In this document: positions 1-7,018 of the stretch, piece by piece
Layout of the letters: every line of letters begins with the position of its first letter
How positions within the stretch are numbered: the first letter of the stretch is position 1
Source: Candidatus Omnitrophota bacterium
GTDB taxonomy: Bacteria; Verrucomicrobiota; Verrucomicrobiia; Limisphaerales; UBA1319
DNA: 9,090 nucleotides
NCBI GenBank assembly: GCA_023473405.1
Contig: JAMCZD010000190.1
Span: 1 to 9,090, forward strand
Reading direction: 5' to 3'
The notes under the pieces: model-generated
Seen by the model: the letters and a program-made list of their open reading frames with translations, nothing else
What the model was told of the DNA's origin: nothing
Databases searched by the model: none
Translations under genes and position numbers: made by a program

Positions 1-283
1 AATGGGGAAGACGCCGCGGTTTGGCCGTTTTCACTGGCCTGCGCCGCAGTGGCTCCGGTTTGAGCCAATAGAATATCACCGGAAAATCCCGGAAGATCCG
101 GCGGGCGGTTCCGTTGGCCTGGACGAGAAGATCGGCATCCGGGCAAACGCCATTTTTGTGCAAAGCAGTATCACCGGGTTGGCCCTTGCCTGCGGCTTTG
201 TTGAATTCGTCAAAGGACCCGGCGAGGAAATCGGCGGCCTGTCCTCTGGTGATAAGCGGAATCGCTATCAGCCAAGCTTGCAT
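1..283 (-). CDS. Unidentified partial ORF, possibly exported, running off the left edge
   Basis: The minus strand is open from an ATG at 283-281 to the window edge (94 codons, no stop). The start MQAWLIAIPLITRGQA looks like a short signal peptide followed by a soluble region. Third codon positions are rich in G and C over most of its length, as in the neighbouring genes, which favours this frame over the plus-strand frames covering the same bases. The ATG lies 16 bases inside the 3' end of the lyase gene, so translational coupling is possible; no clear Shine-Dalgarno sequence is visible. The position after the lyase suggests another gene of the polysaccharide operon, such as an export or acetylation component, but no family motif is recognisable in the visible part and I assign no function. 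The last 20 or so codons, rich in Arg, Lys and Pro, look less typical. Confidence 0.45.
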   Translation of the reverse strand, partial: MQAWLIAIPLITRGQAADFLAGSFDEFNKAAGKGQPGDTALHKNGVCPDADLLVQANGTARRIFRDFPVIFYWLKPEPLRRRPVKTAKPRRLPH

Positions 284-1398
284 TGGCAGGCATCGTCCAG
301 AACCGTCTGCCATGTGGGATACATAGTGGGTTTGCCATGGGTTAAGGTCGAGACCAGTTGCCGGTATTCCTGGTTGAAATAGGAAGCCAATTCGAACACC
401 TTCCTTCCTTCGCGCGGATCGAAGGTTGAACCTGGCGCGAACTTTTTTTCGCCTGCTCCGGCCCGTTGGCGATCGAATGCTACCTTCGAGTGCACCCACT
501 CGATGTGTGTCTTCTTACCGGTGCAATAAGGCACCAGAAACGCAACGGACCTGGGCAGGGAAGCGCCGGAGGGGGCCTGGTAATGGAACAGGTCGAAACC
601 GTTCTGGGAGGCCGCAATAGCGAGGGTTAACAGTGGTTCCAGGTCATAACAGTGGTAATGGAGGGCGTCCCGTTCGTGGAAATCGAAGCTGGACCCATCG
701 GGCAGGAGGTTCACCTCGATCTGCCAGCGGAACCCGCTGACGGCATAGTCGATGAGGCGCTGGTCGCGCAAGAGGAAACCGATAAGGCCGACAATCATGA
801 GGCGATGACTGTTCCAGTTGTTCATGGCGGTAACCGATTTCGCCCGAGCCGTTTGCTGTTCCATATCGGCAATACAGTGCAGCCACTTTCCCACCTTCGC
901 CTGGTCCGAATCGGAAAATGCGTTCCGGGTCAAATCATAGGCAATGAACAGCGGTTCGAGCTTCGTTTCGTCTATAGGCACGCCGGTCGGCTGGTTGACT
1001 TCCGCCCAGTGTAAAATGATCCGTCGAGCGGCCGAGCTGTAGGCGTTGTTCGAGGTCACCGCGTAGGCGTATCCAAGAGCGTACAGTTTCTTCATGTCCA
1101 CGAGGCTGGCCAGGCTTCGAGCCTTAGCCGGATCGGACTGGAGTTTTCCGGCGGTTTCGATCTGGGCGACCGGATTTCCTGAATCGTCCAAGGACGCGTC
1201 GGCTTCGCGCTTAAGCTTAAGGAACAGCCGCTTTGCGTCGGCGTTCGAATCCACTATTTCGGCCAACCTGGTTCTTTGGGCGGCCGTGAGGCTTGCTCCG
1301 CGGACCGTGGGATAGGGCACACTCTGTTGCGGCAAGTTTGGCTTCTGGCCAGGCGCGAGGAAGGAGCATAGCTGTAGGGCTCTGGGACTGACGAGCAA
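268..1398 (-). CDS. Alginate-lyase-family protein (AlgL-like), probably periplasmic
   Basis: This is an alpha-helical protein of about 376 residues resembling the alginate lyase superfamily (PF05426), whose members cleave polymannuronate by beta-elimination in the periplasm. Counting from the TTG at 1398, the diagnostic segments are MNNWNSHR (192-199), matching the catalytic Asn-Asn-His region of AlgL, and HERDALHYHCYDLEPL (241-256), matching the AlgL segment that supplies the catalytic Arg and Tyr (Tyr-His-x-Tyr is shared). The match is partial: AlgL has NNHSYW where this protein has NNWNSH. The start is uncertain because the frame has no ATG. TTG 1398 would cut into a hydrophobic stretch, whereas CTG at 1422 would give MEFCLLAALLVSPRAL, a better signal peptide, with a GGTGG motif upstream. 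The 5' end overlaps the algG frame by about 145 bases. Likely role: trimming polymer or clearing misdirected polymer during secretion. Heparinase-like lyases of similar fold remain an alternative. Confidence 0.75.
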   Translation of the reverse strand: MLVSPRALQLCSFLAPGQKPNLPQQSVPYPTVRGASLTAAQRTRLAEIVDSNADAKRLFLKLKREADASLDDSGNPVAQIETAGKLQSDPAKARSLASLVDMKKLYALGYAYAVTSNNAYSSAARRIILHWAEVNQPTGVPIDETKLEPLFIAYDLTRNAFSDSDQAKVGKWLHCIADMEQQTARAKSVTAMNNWNSHRLMIVGLIGFLLRDQRLIDYAVSGFRWQIEVNLLPDGSSFDFHERDALHYHCYDLEPLLTLAIAASQNGFDLFHYQAPSGASLPRSVAFLVPYCTGKKTHIEWVHSKVAFDRQRAGAGEKKFAPGSTFDPREGRKVFELASYFNQEYRQLVSTLTHGKPTMYPTWQTVLDDACQCKLG

Positions 1399-3080
1399 CG
1401 CCGCCAGAAGGCAAAATTCCAGATCGTCGGGTCCACCAGGGCGCTTCCGCTGTCAGGGACTACCAGGAGGTGGCGTGTTGCCACTGCTGTGCTGGCGCCG
1501 ATATTTGCGGAGGTCAGCAGGAGCATACTTCCGGTTGGCGTCACGGTGGTTGCCACCCCTTGCTCCTGGGGATCAAATACGGCGCCGTTGTCATCCTCGA
1601 AGGTCACGGAACTATAAGAGTCAACTTGAACATTGATCAGGGGCTGGTTTCGGATGAATGTGGTTGCCGTAGAACTCGAACTTCCCTGAGTTTTAACCGT
1701 GACGTCAAGTGGGATATCGTTCCCGTCCAGCATATTGCCGGTCCCTCGGATAAATCGCAGCACCGGTCCATTGTTGAAGAACTGGTTGCCGGCAAAGCTG
1801 TTGTCGTCGGCATCGCTCAGTTTGACTCCCTCATTAAGGTTGTCGTGAATCGAGTTGTTATTGAACTGATTTCGCTTCGGCCGGCCATCATCTCCGGCTC
1901 GCGGCGCATCGCCGCCTTTGTAGAAATACAGGCCGTATTTCTGGTTGCCGGCGGATTCATTGTTTTCGATGACACTATCGGCGCTGCCAACACTCAATCG
2001 AATCCCGGCCGTGCCATTGTCCAGGCATTGGTTGCCCCGCACGGTCGTGCCGCGGACGTCGAACAGGGCAATGCCGCAGTCGGTGTTGTTCTGGCAAAGG
2101 TTGCCCTCGATGGTGCCATCATCGGAGCTTCGGTGAAGCATGATCCCGTTGCCGGTGTTGAATTCGGAGATATTGTTGCGAATGATCAAATGATCGCACC
2201 GCTTTGAGGCGATGATCCCATGATCACCATTGTGGTGCGAGTAGTTCCCTTCGATCAACAGTGAATCCGAATCGTCGTGGGGATCGAGTCCGTACTTTGC
2301 GTTATGGTCAAACTCATTGGTCTGAATCTGCATTTGGTAGGCGCCATAGGTGTATACGCCGAAGTAATTGTCATGGATATGGCTGTTTTGAATGTTGCCA
2401 TAAACGTTGACCAGGTCGTAGAGGTTCGGCTGCGAACCAATGACCTTCCACACCAAACCATAGGCTTCCGAACCGTGAAACCCCAGGTAACATACCTCGC
2501 TGTTGATGATGTCCATCCGCGACTCCCGGGGCGTTACGCCATCCGAAGCCAGTGAGGACCGCACCCTGATATAGGCGCGTCCATAGGTCGCGTACTCGGT
2601 GTCCGGACCGTTCGCGGCATCGTCCCACGACGTAATCTTTGTGCTTTGAATGTCGATTGAGCCCCAATCGGCGCTGATCCAGACATAACTGTTTGCCGCT
2701 GAGGAGTTGTTGCTTTGCAGGCGCAGCTCGTCGACGTCCCCGCCTATAGCCGCGCCATGTAGTATCAGCGACGCGCCCTGTTGGATCAGGATGTTCGCCC
2801 GGAGCTGCCACACCCCGGGCGCCGACTGCGCCAGGGGGGCATGGGGCAAGGCCACGCTGATGTCGCTCAACGTGGCCAAGCCTGGGCCAGTTACATAGAT
2901 TCGATCGGAGGTGCTGGCCCAGCGGAAAGTCACGCCCAAAGCGGGAAACGCCGCCGACAGGCACGAGCCGATCAATATTGCCGCCGCACAAGTGCGGCTT
3001 CGAAGCAGGCTGTTGGATTCGTTTTTGAGCCGGGGCATACGTCTTGATGAGAAGTTAGTCATTAGTTCCAATGTTTTCAT
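1254..3080 (-). CDS. algG: Mannuronan C5-epimerase AlgG, with a doubtful C-terminal tail
   Basis: AlgG converts D-mannuronate to L-guluronate in the polymer in the periplasm. The protein has a basic N-terminus, a hydrophobic signal segment (about 30-49, ending AAFPALG), then a long right-handed parallel beta-helix of about 20-residue repeats rich in N-x-I/G-N turns (roughly 185-455). The catalytic DPHD motif is at 266-269; His268 corresponds to the catalytic base His319 of P. syringae AlgG, and Arg294 in ASKRC has the same spacing (+26) as its Arg345. GIMLHRSSD (312-320) is another AlgG signature. AAGG six bases before the ATG at 3080 supports the start, although Met7 and Met15 are alternatives. 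The gene begins 19 bases after the truncated algD stop. From about residue 558 to 608 the sequence becomes rich in Arg, Pro and Ser and lies over the lyase gene in another frame. It probably is not native AlgG, so a frameshift or deletion near 1400-1455 is suspected. Without the tail the length, about 555, fits AlgG (about 540). Confidence 0.88.
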   Translation of the reverse strand: MKTLELMTNFSSRRMPRLKNESNSLLRSRTCAAAILIGSCLSAAFPALGVTFRWASTSDRIYVTGPGLATLSDISVALPHAPLAQSAPGVWQLRANILIQQGASLILHGAAIGGDVDELRLQSNNSSAANSYVWISADWGSIDIQSTKITSWDDAANGPDTEYATYGRAYIRVRSSLASDGVTPRESRMDIINSEVCYLGFHGSEAYGLVWKVIGSQPNLYDLVNVYGNIQNSHIHDNYFGVYTYGAYQMQIQTNEFDHNAKYGLDPHDDSDSLLIEGNYSHHNGDHGIIASKRCDHLIIRNNISEFNTGNGIMLHRSSDDGTIEGNLCQNNTDCGIALFDVRGTTVRGNQCLDNGTAGIRLSVGSADSVIENNESAGNQKYGLYFYKGGDAPRAGDDGRPKRNQFNNNSIHDNLNEGVKLSDADDNSFAGNQFFNNGPVLRFIRGTGNMLDGNDIPLDVTVKTQGSSSSTATTFIRNQPLINVQVDSYSSVTFEDDNGAVFDPQEQGVATTVTPTGSMLLLTSANIGASTAVATRHLLVVPDSGSALVDPTIWNFAFWRRCSSVPEPYSYAPSSRLARSQTCRNRVCPIPRSAEQASRPPKEPGWPK

Positions 3081-3086
3081 TGCTTG

Positions 3087-3090
3087 CCTT
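3087..3090 (-). promoter_or_regulatory. Ribosome binding site of algG
   Basis: AAGG on the minus strand, six bases before the ATG at 3080. It sits within the 19-base gap after the algD-fragment stop and supports translation of algG from 3080 in the same transcript. Confidence 0.5.
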
Positions 3091-3099
3091 GGAGCGGAT

Positions 3100-3711
3100 T
3101 TAATAGAGCCGGTCGGTCACCCGGCCGAACAGCGCCTCGACCACTACGGCATTCTCGTCCGGCTGGCCGGTCGCGCTGCCCACGACCACGAATGGGGGAT
3201 CGTAGTAGTCGGCGATTGCCGTTCCTTCGCGCAGAAACTCGGGAACGATAACCAGCTCGCTTTCACGGAACAAAGCGGACAAGGGAAGTTCCGGGTGCAA
3301 GGCGGGGAACAGAACGGTCTCGAGTGTGCCCGCGGGCACGGTGCTCCTCAAGATAACGACGTGGCGGTCGATTTTCTCGCGCAGGGCGCGGCCAATCAAC
3401 TCCGCCGTCTGCTTCACTGCGCTTAGATCGAGGCTTCCATCGGATCCAGTTGGCGTGCCTACGCAAATTATGGAGACGTCGGTTTCCAGAACCGCCGCGA
3501 GGCCGTCGGACACAGCCGTGAGTCTGCCTTGGCGATGAGCTTCGGCAATTAAATCTTCGAGGCCGGCTTCAATGACCGTTGGATGTCCGGAAGCCAGTTT
3601 TTCCACCTTGGAGGGTATCACATCCACGCCAATGACTTCGTGCCCGTCCTTGGCCAGGCAACCCGCGGTCACGCAACCCACATAACCCAGACCGAATATG
3701 CTTACTCTCAT
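3100..3711 (-). CDS. algD: GDP-mannose 6-dehydrogenase AlgD-like, N-terminal domain only (truncated)
   Basis: Full AlgD (about 436 residues) oxidises GDP-mannose to GDP-mannuronate with NAD, the committed step of alginate synthesis, in the cytoplasm. This reading frame gives only 203 residues. Present are the Rossmann motif GLGYVG (7-12), the acidic end of the second strand at GVDV (28-31), CVGTPTGSDGSLDL (83-96), RSTVPAGT (122-129) and PEFLREGTAI (157-166). It then stops at DRLY, about where the NAD domain of AlgD passes into the central dimerisation helix. The central domain, the GGSCLPKD motif with the catalytic Cys (C268 in P. aeruginosa), and the C-terminal nucleotide-sugar domain are missing, and none is recognisable elsewhere in the window. 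The frame is open upstream to 3906, but homology begins at MRVSIFGLGYVG, preceded by a good ribosome binding site, so 3711 is the start. As written the product could bind NAD but not catalyse. UDP-glucose dehydrogenase is a less likely identity given the neighbours. Confidence 0.8.
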   Translation of the reverse strand: MRVSIFGLGYVGCVTAGCLAKDGHEVIGVDVIPSKVEKLASGHPTVIEAGLEDLIAEAHRQGRLTAVSDGLAAVLETDVSIICVGTPTGSDGSLDLSAVKQTAELIGRALREKIDRHVVILRSTVPAGTLETVLFPALHPELPLSALFRESELVIVPEFLREGTAIADYYDPPFVVVGSATGQPDENAVVVEALFGRVTDRLY

Positions 3712-3717
3712 TTCTTG

Positions 3718-3725
3718 TTTCCTTT
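3718..3725 (-). promoter_or_regulatory. Ribosome binding site fixing the algD start
   Basis: AAAGGAAA on the minus strand, with GGAA seven bases before the ATG at 3711. It selects the start matching AlgD homology over the longer open frame beginning at 3906, whose extra 65 residues overlap the adaptor gene and show no domain. Confidence 0.7.
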
Positions 3726-3757
3726 CTCGTTGTTCGGATTTCACTTGTTTCGTATCG

Positions 3758-4990
3758 TTACCAATCTTTGAATGGGCTCGAAGCCAGGGTAATGGCCTCG
3801 GAAAAAATGCGACTGAACAGGGTAGCCTCCCCGGGCATCCGGTCCGCGTCACGTTTCTCGATACCGACAACAGCCGTAAGGCCTGGTTGGAGCCGGAGTT
3901 TTTCATTGTCGAGATCGATGCGAATAGGCACCAGCGCGCTTTTCTGGATCAGGGCATCCAAAGTGGAGGGTACCGGCTTATTCTGTAGTTCCGTATCAGT
4001 CAAAAGACCAAAAGTCGCGACGCGTCCACGCAGAGTCTGTCCGGGGAAAGCGGTTACGGAGACATCCACATAACTTCCCACAGTGAAGCGGCTCAGGTCC
4101 TTTTCGCTCACCCAAGCCTCGATCCATGGGTGACCTATCCATAGGGACATCAGCGGTTCTCCCACCCGTGCCGAGCCTCCTAATTCAACAATCCGGTCCA
4201 CCACCCAGCCGTCCTCAGGCGCACGAATCACCGTGGCCGCCAGGTCGGCTTCGGCGGCCGCGGTCTTTCCGCGGGCCAAGGCCACATTGGCCTCAAGAAC
4301 CGCGAGCCGGGCCTCGCGAACCTTCAAGGCATCGAGTTGAACACGAGCGGACTGATAGGAACTCTCGGTAGCGTCACACATGCCTTTCGCCGCGCTCACG
4401 TCGGCAGCCGCCTTGCCGCGATTCCCGTTCAGAGTGTCCAAGTCGCTGGACGAGGCAATCCCATCTTTCATCAAGGCGGAGAGGCGGACATACTCCTTGT
4501 CAAACTTCTCGGCAGTGCTTTTGGCGCCTTCGAGGGCCGCAAAGGCCGATTTGCGCATGGCTTCCGCCCGATCCACCTCGAGCTTCAAACTCCGGCGTTC
4601 CTCGGCTATAGCGAGTTTTTCGCTGATCAATTCGTTGGTAGCGGATTTCAGTTCGGCCTGCTCCTCCTGTAGTTGAGCTTGCAGGTGCTGGTCCTCGAGG
4701 CGGAGCAGGACCTGTCCTTTGGTGACGCGCTGTCCGACGTCGACCAGGATGCTCTTTACTTGGCCATCAATGCGGGCGCCCAGCCTGGTAATTCTGCCCT
4801 TAATGCTCGCAGCGCTAATGACTACATGCTGGTAGCGATAGAATAGCCAGGGCACGCCGACCAGAATCGCCGCAACCGTCACGATTATCACCACCGTGAT
4901 CACGGTCACGCGGGCGGTGTTCTCCGACACTGGTTTTTCTCGAGCCGTTGATTGGGCGCCGGGCTCGACTGGCAAATCCTTGTTACTCAT
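3758..4990 (-). CDS. HlyD/EmrA-type membrane-fusion protein in the Alg44 position, no PilZ domain
   Basis: A 410-residue periplasmic adaptor anchored in the inner membrane. A short cytoplasmic N-terminus (about 27 residues) precedes one transmembrane helix (about 28-51). The first half of a lipoyl-like domain is at about 71-100 (GQVKSILVDVGQRVTKGQVL), a long Ala/Glu/Lys-rich coiled-coil hairpin at about 101-250, the returning lipoyl half at about 252-285 (TVIRAPEDGWV), and a beta-barrel region from about 286 onward. In Pseudomonas the partner of Alg8 is Alg44: a cytosolic PilZ domain that binds c-di-GMP, one membrane helix and a HlyD-like periplasmic part. This protein occupies the equivalent place, 33 bases after alg8, but its cytosolic part is too short for a PilZ domain (about 100 residues) and shows no RxxxR-type motif. 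Inferred role: periplasmic partner of the polymerase. A generic efflux adaptor is possible but less likely given the position. The ribosome binding site at 4990 is weak. Confidence 0.8.
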   Translation of the reverse strand: MSNKDLPVEPGAQSTAREKPVSENTARVTVITVVIIVTVAAILVGVPWLFYRYQHVVISAASIKGRITRLGARIDGQVKSILVDVGQRVTKGQVLLRLEDQHLQAQLQEEQAELKSATNELISEKLAIAEERRSLKLEVDRAEAMRKSAFAALEGAKSTAEKFDKEYVRLSALMKDGIASSSDLDTLNGNRGKAAADVSAAKGMCDATESSYQSARVQLDALKVREARLAVLEANVALARGKTAAAEADLAATVIRAPEDGWVVDRIVELGGSARVGEPLMSLWIGHPWIEAWVSEKDLSRFTVGSYVDVSVTAFPGQTLRGRVATFGLLTDTELQNKPVPSTLDALIQKSALVPIRIDLDNEKLRLQPGLTAVVGIEKRDADRMPGEATLFSRIFSEAITLASSPFKDW

Positions 4991-5023
4991 AGGGCTCGTA
5001 TTTCATGGATATCGCCTCGCTTC

Positions 5024-6868
5024 CTATCGGGCGCTTTTTGGCCCCTGCCACACCGCGAGAGACTTGGCAAACGGGCGGTCGGGGTCTGCATCCGCGTAAC
5101 GAAGTCGATTCCCGCCGGCATTGGGTATGCTGCCGAACCTAAGGCGGTCCAGCTCCGGGCGAATTAACGCCCGCTCGACAGGCGCGGAAGCTTTGGGACG
5201 GCTGGCCAGGAACAAAGGGGCTTCTTTCAGGATCGGAAGCAGGCCCACGAAGAGCCCGACCAGGACAGCTACTACCAGACAGGTAAAGGCATAGAGATAG
5301 TGAGCCAGCCCGCTTTGGAGCTTGTAAAACCTCGAGGCCTTCGTCGAGTCCACGGTTCGTGCCCCTCGATTCAGCCAGGACTGCTTCGCTGGGTGGAACA
5401 GGACCCACATCTTGGTCAATGCGGTTGCCCAATCCGACATGAATACCATTGGAATATAGAAAACCGACAACCGCCGTCCGTGGCGCCAAGCAATGGCGGA
5501 ATGGGCAATCCGAGAGAGAATAACCCACATCGCATATCCGGCGGAGACATCGAATCGGCCGGCAAACAGCGCCAGCAGGCAAACGGTCGGCCCAAATAGC
5601 ACGGTAAACATGGCCAATCTCTGGTCGATCAAACTCCACCAGGGAAACAGCCCCAACCGTATCGGCCCCAGCCGGATGGCACGCCAACTATGCCGCAGAC
5701 TGTTGCCCGACCACCGGCGAATGTTCGCGAGCGCCCGTTGGATGCCGGTGCCTTGCACCACTTCAATGGTGGTAACCTTGGCGTCGGGCACATAGAGCAT
5801 CCGGCATCCATGACGTGAAAGCCAATACCACGTGCTTTTGTCATCCCCGCTTAGCATCTCGAATGCCCCCCACAACCAGTTGTTGATGGTGTCATGCTCT
5901 ATCTGGGCCAGAAAACTTGGATCAGTCGCCACCGAACCTCGAAACACCGAGAGCCTGCCCGTAAGACAAAGCAGCTTCCCCGACAACGACACCGAGCACA
6001 TGGTGCGATGGCGCAGACCAAACCGAAGCGAGGTCCATTCGGCAAACCAGCTCGGTCCCCGCACCCAGCCGTCCTCATTAGTCGTGACGGCGGCTACGGG
6101 CGGAGCAAGGCGTAACATCGGCAGCACTTTCTTGAGCAAGCCCGGCTGCAAAACGGTGTCGCCATCCAGGAACACCACCGCACCGTCCTCGAGTGGTTGT
6201 CCGCGGGTGATTTCTCGCAAGGCTGCCGCAATGGCCGGTCGTTTTCCATTGTCTTCCCGCAACAGGACCAGCTCAGGGGGCCAACCGGCTTCCGGGAGCG
6301 AAGACGGCATCGCGCATTGTTCGGCATAGATTACCTTGATGGTGGCATCGTCTTCATCACAACCCGTCGCCACCACTACCCTGGGCCGGCGAATTAATCC
6401 CTCGAGGGAACTCAATTCGCGAAAAATGGAACTGAACACCGCCCTGGTGATCCAGGGCTTCTCCCTGTAAGTAACCGCCAGGATCGTCACTTCGGGCACG
6501 GGCCCGTTCGCCGCCAACGCTCGAGCCGCGCTTCGGCGAATCTTCGGAAAGGTATAATACCGGTAGACAATCGCGCGGGCGTTCTGGAGAATAAACCAAC
6601 TCCACCGCCAACACCCAATCCCCGCCAAAGCAAGAAGAATTTCGAGGCGGTGACTGATCCAGAACCTCAAGTCCCCCGCCACCACCGAAAGGCAATAGAC
6701 GGCAACGCAAAGGCCAGCCAGCATCAGAACCTGGTCGACCCGTCGGGCGCCGCGTCGAAGGCCGAACGCGGCTGCGGTTGGGCCGCATGGGAACGAGCCC
6801 GTCGAGCTGGTTGACTCTGAACTGGAGCAGTCAGGAGGTTCGAGAGGAGAGACTTGTTGTATAGGCAT
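5024..6868 (-). CDS. alg8: Mannuronan (alginate) polymerase, glycosyltransferase family 2, Alg8
   Basis: Alg8 polymerises GDP-mannuronate into polymannuronate at the inner membrane. Numbering from the alternative upstream TTG at 6907, the protein has membrane segments at about 58-78 and 88-107, a cytosolic GT-A domain with TILAVTYREKPW (141-152), the DxD-type motif DGDT (248-251), LTGRLSVFRG (315-324), GDDKSTWYWL (354-363, the TED-like acceptor region) and RRWSGN (397-402, the QxxRW-like motif). Several membrane segments follow (about 430-450, 455-470, 480-500, 538-560). LTGRLSVFRG, GDDKSTW and RRWSGN are Alg8 hallmarks rather than cellulose or hyaluronan synthase ones. The protein, 614-627 residues, is longer than pseudomonad Alg8 (about 490-500) through a Ser/Pro/Gly-rich N-terminal extension of about 50 and a basic C-terminal tail of about 60. 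The ATG at 6868 is chosen; TTG 6907 is the first start after a stop and has only an AGG placed too close. It is probably the first gene of the polysaccharide operon. Confidence 0.9.
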   Translation of the reverse strand: MPIQQVSPLEPPDCSSSESTSSTGSFPCGPTAAAFGLRRGARRVDQVLMLAGLCVAVYCLSVVAGDLRFWISHRLEILLALAGIGCWRWSWFILQNARAIVYRYYTFPKIRRSAARALAANGPVPEVTILAVTYREKPWITRAVFSSIFRELSSLEGLIRRPRVVVATGCDEDDATIKVIYAEQCAMPSSLPEAGWPPELVLLREDNGKRPAIAAALREITRGQPLEDGAVVFLDGDTVLQPGLLKKVLPMLRLAPPVAAVTTNEDGWVRGPSWFAEWTSLRFGLRHRTMCSVSLSGKLLCLTGRLSVFRGSVATDPSFLAQIEHDTINNWLWGAFEMLSGDDKSTWYWLSRHGCRMLYVPDAKVTTIEVVQGTGIQRALANIRRWSGNSLRHSWRAIRLGPIRLGLFPWWSLIDQRLAMFTVLFGPTVCLLALFAGRFDVSAGYAMWVILSRIAHSAIAWRHGRRLSVFYIPMVFMSDWATALTKMWVLFHPAKQSWLNRGARTVDSTKASRFYKLQSGLAHYLYAFTCLVVAVLVGLFVGLLPILKEAPLFLASRPKASAPVERALIRPELDRLRFGSIPNAGGNRLRYADADPDRPFAKSLAVWQGPKSAR

Positions 6869-6976
6869 AGCCGGGGCGTCGTTATGCTTGACCGATCTGC
6901 TGTGCAAGACCTGACGATTTTACAAATAACATAAGCGCCACTACAGCCAGACCATGGACAATGAAATCCCTTGCAA

Positions 6977-7012
6977 CCGGTATTTTTGCCTCCTTGGTTC
7001 CCGGTATTTTTG
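6977..7012. repeat. 12-bp perfect direct repeat, 24-bp period
   Basis: CCGGTATTTTTG occurs at 6977-6988 and again at 7001-7012; on the minus strand this reads CAAAAATACCGG twice. The copies are 24 bp apart, a little over two helical turns, so two bound protein dimers would lie on nearly the same face of the DNA. It could be an operator for a regulator such as the adjacent LuxR-type protein, or one unit of a dispersed intergenic repeat. The sequence alone does not decide. Confidence 0.6.
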
Positions 7013-7018
7013 TCCCTG

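Noticed and set aside
2..382. Plus-strand ORF at the left edge
   Set aside because: It continues opposite the lyase 3' end, shows no domain, and competes with a minus-strand frame that has a signal-peptide-like start and operon context.
1470..2207. Long plus-strand ORF opposite algG
   Set aside because: It is antisense to the beta-helix repeats, which leave few stops on the other strand; its protein has no recognisable domain, while the minus-strand frame has the full AlgG motifs.
3712..3906. Upstream extension of the algD frame by 65 residues
   Set aside because: Homology to AlgD begins at MRVSIFGLGYVG (3711) with a good ribosome binding site; the extension overlaps the adaptor gene and shows no domain.
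4983..5006. Seven-codon ORF (MKYEPYE) overlapping the adaptor start, preceded by a GGAAGCGAGG-like stretch
   Set aside because: It could couple translation of alg8 and the adaptor, but an ORF this short arises easily by chance and has no supporting pattern.
6908..6960. Sigma-54, sigma-E (AlgU-like) or sigma-70 promoter before alg8
   Set aside because: Fragments such as TGGC, GGAACC and TTGTCC/TATGTT occur, but none has the right partner box at the right distance.
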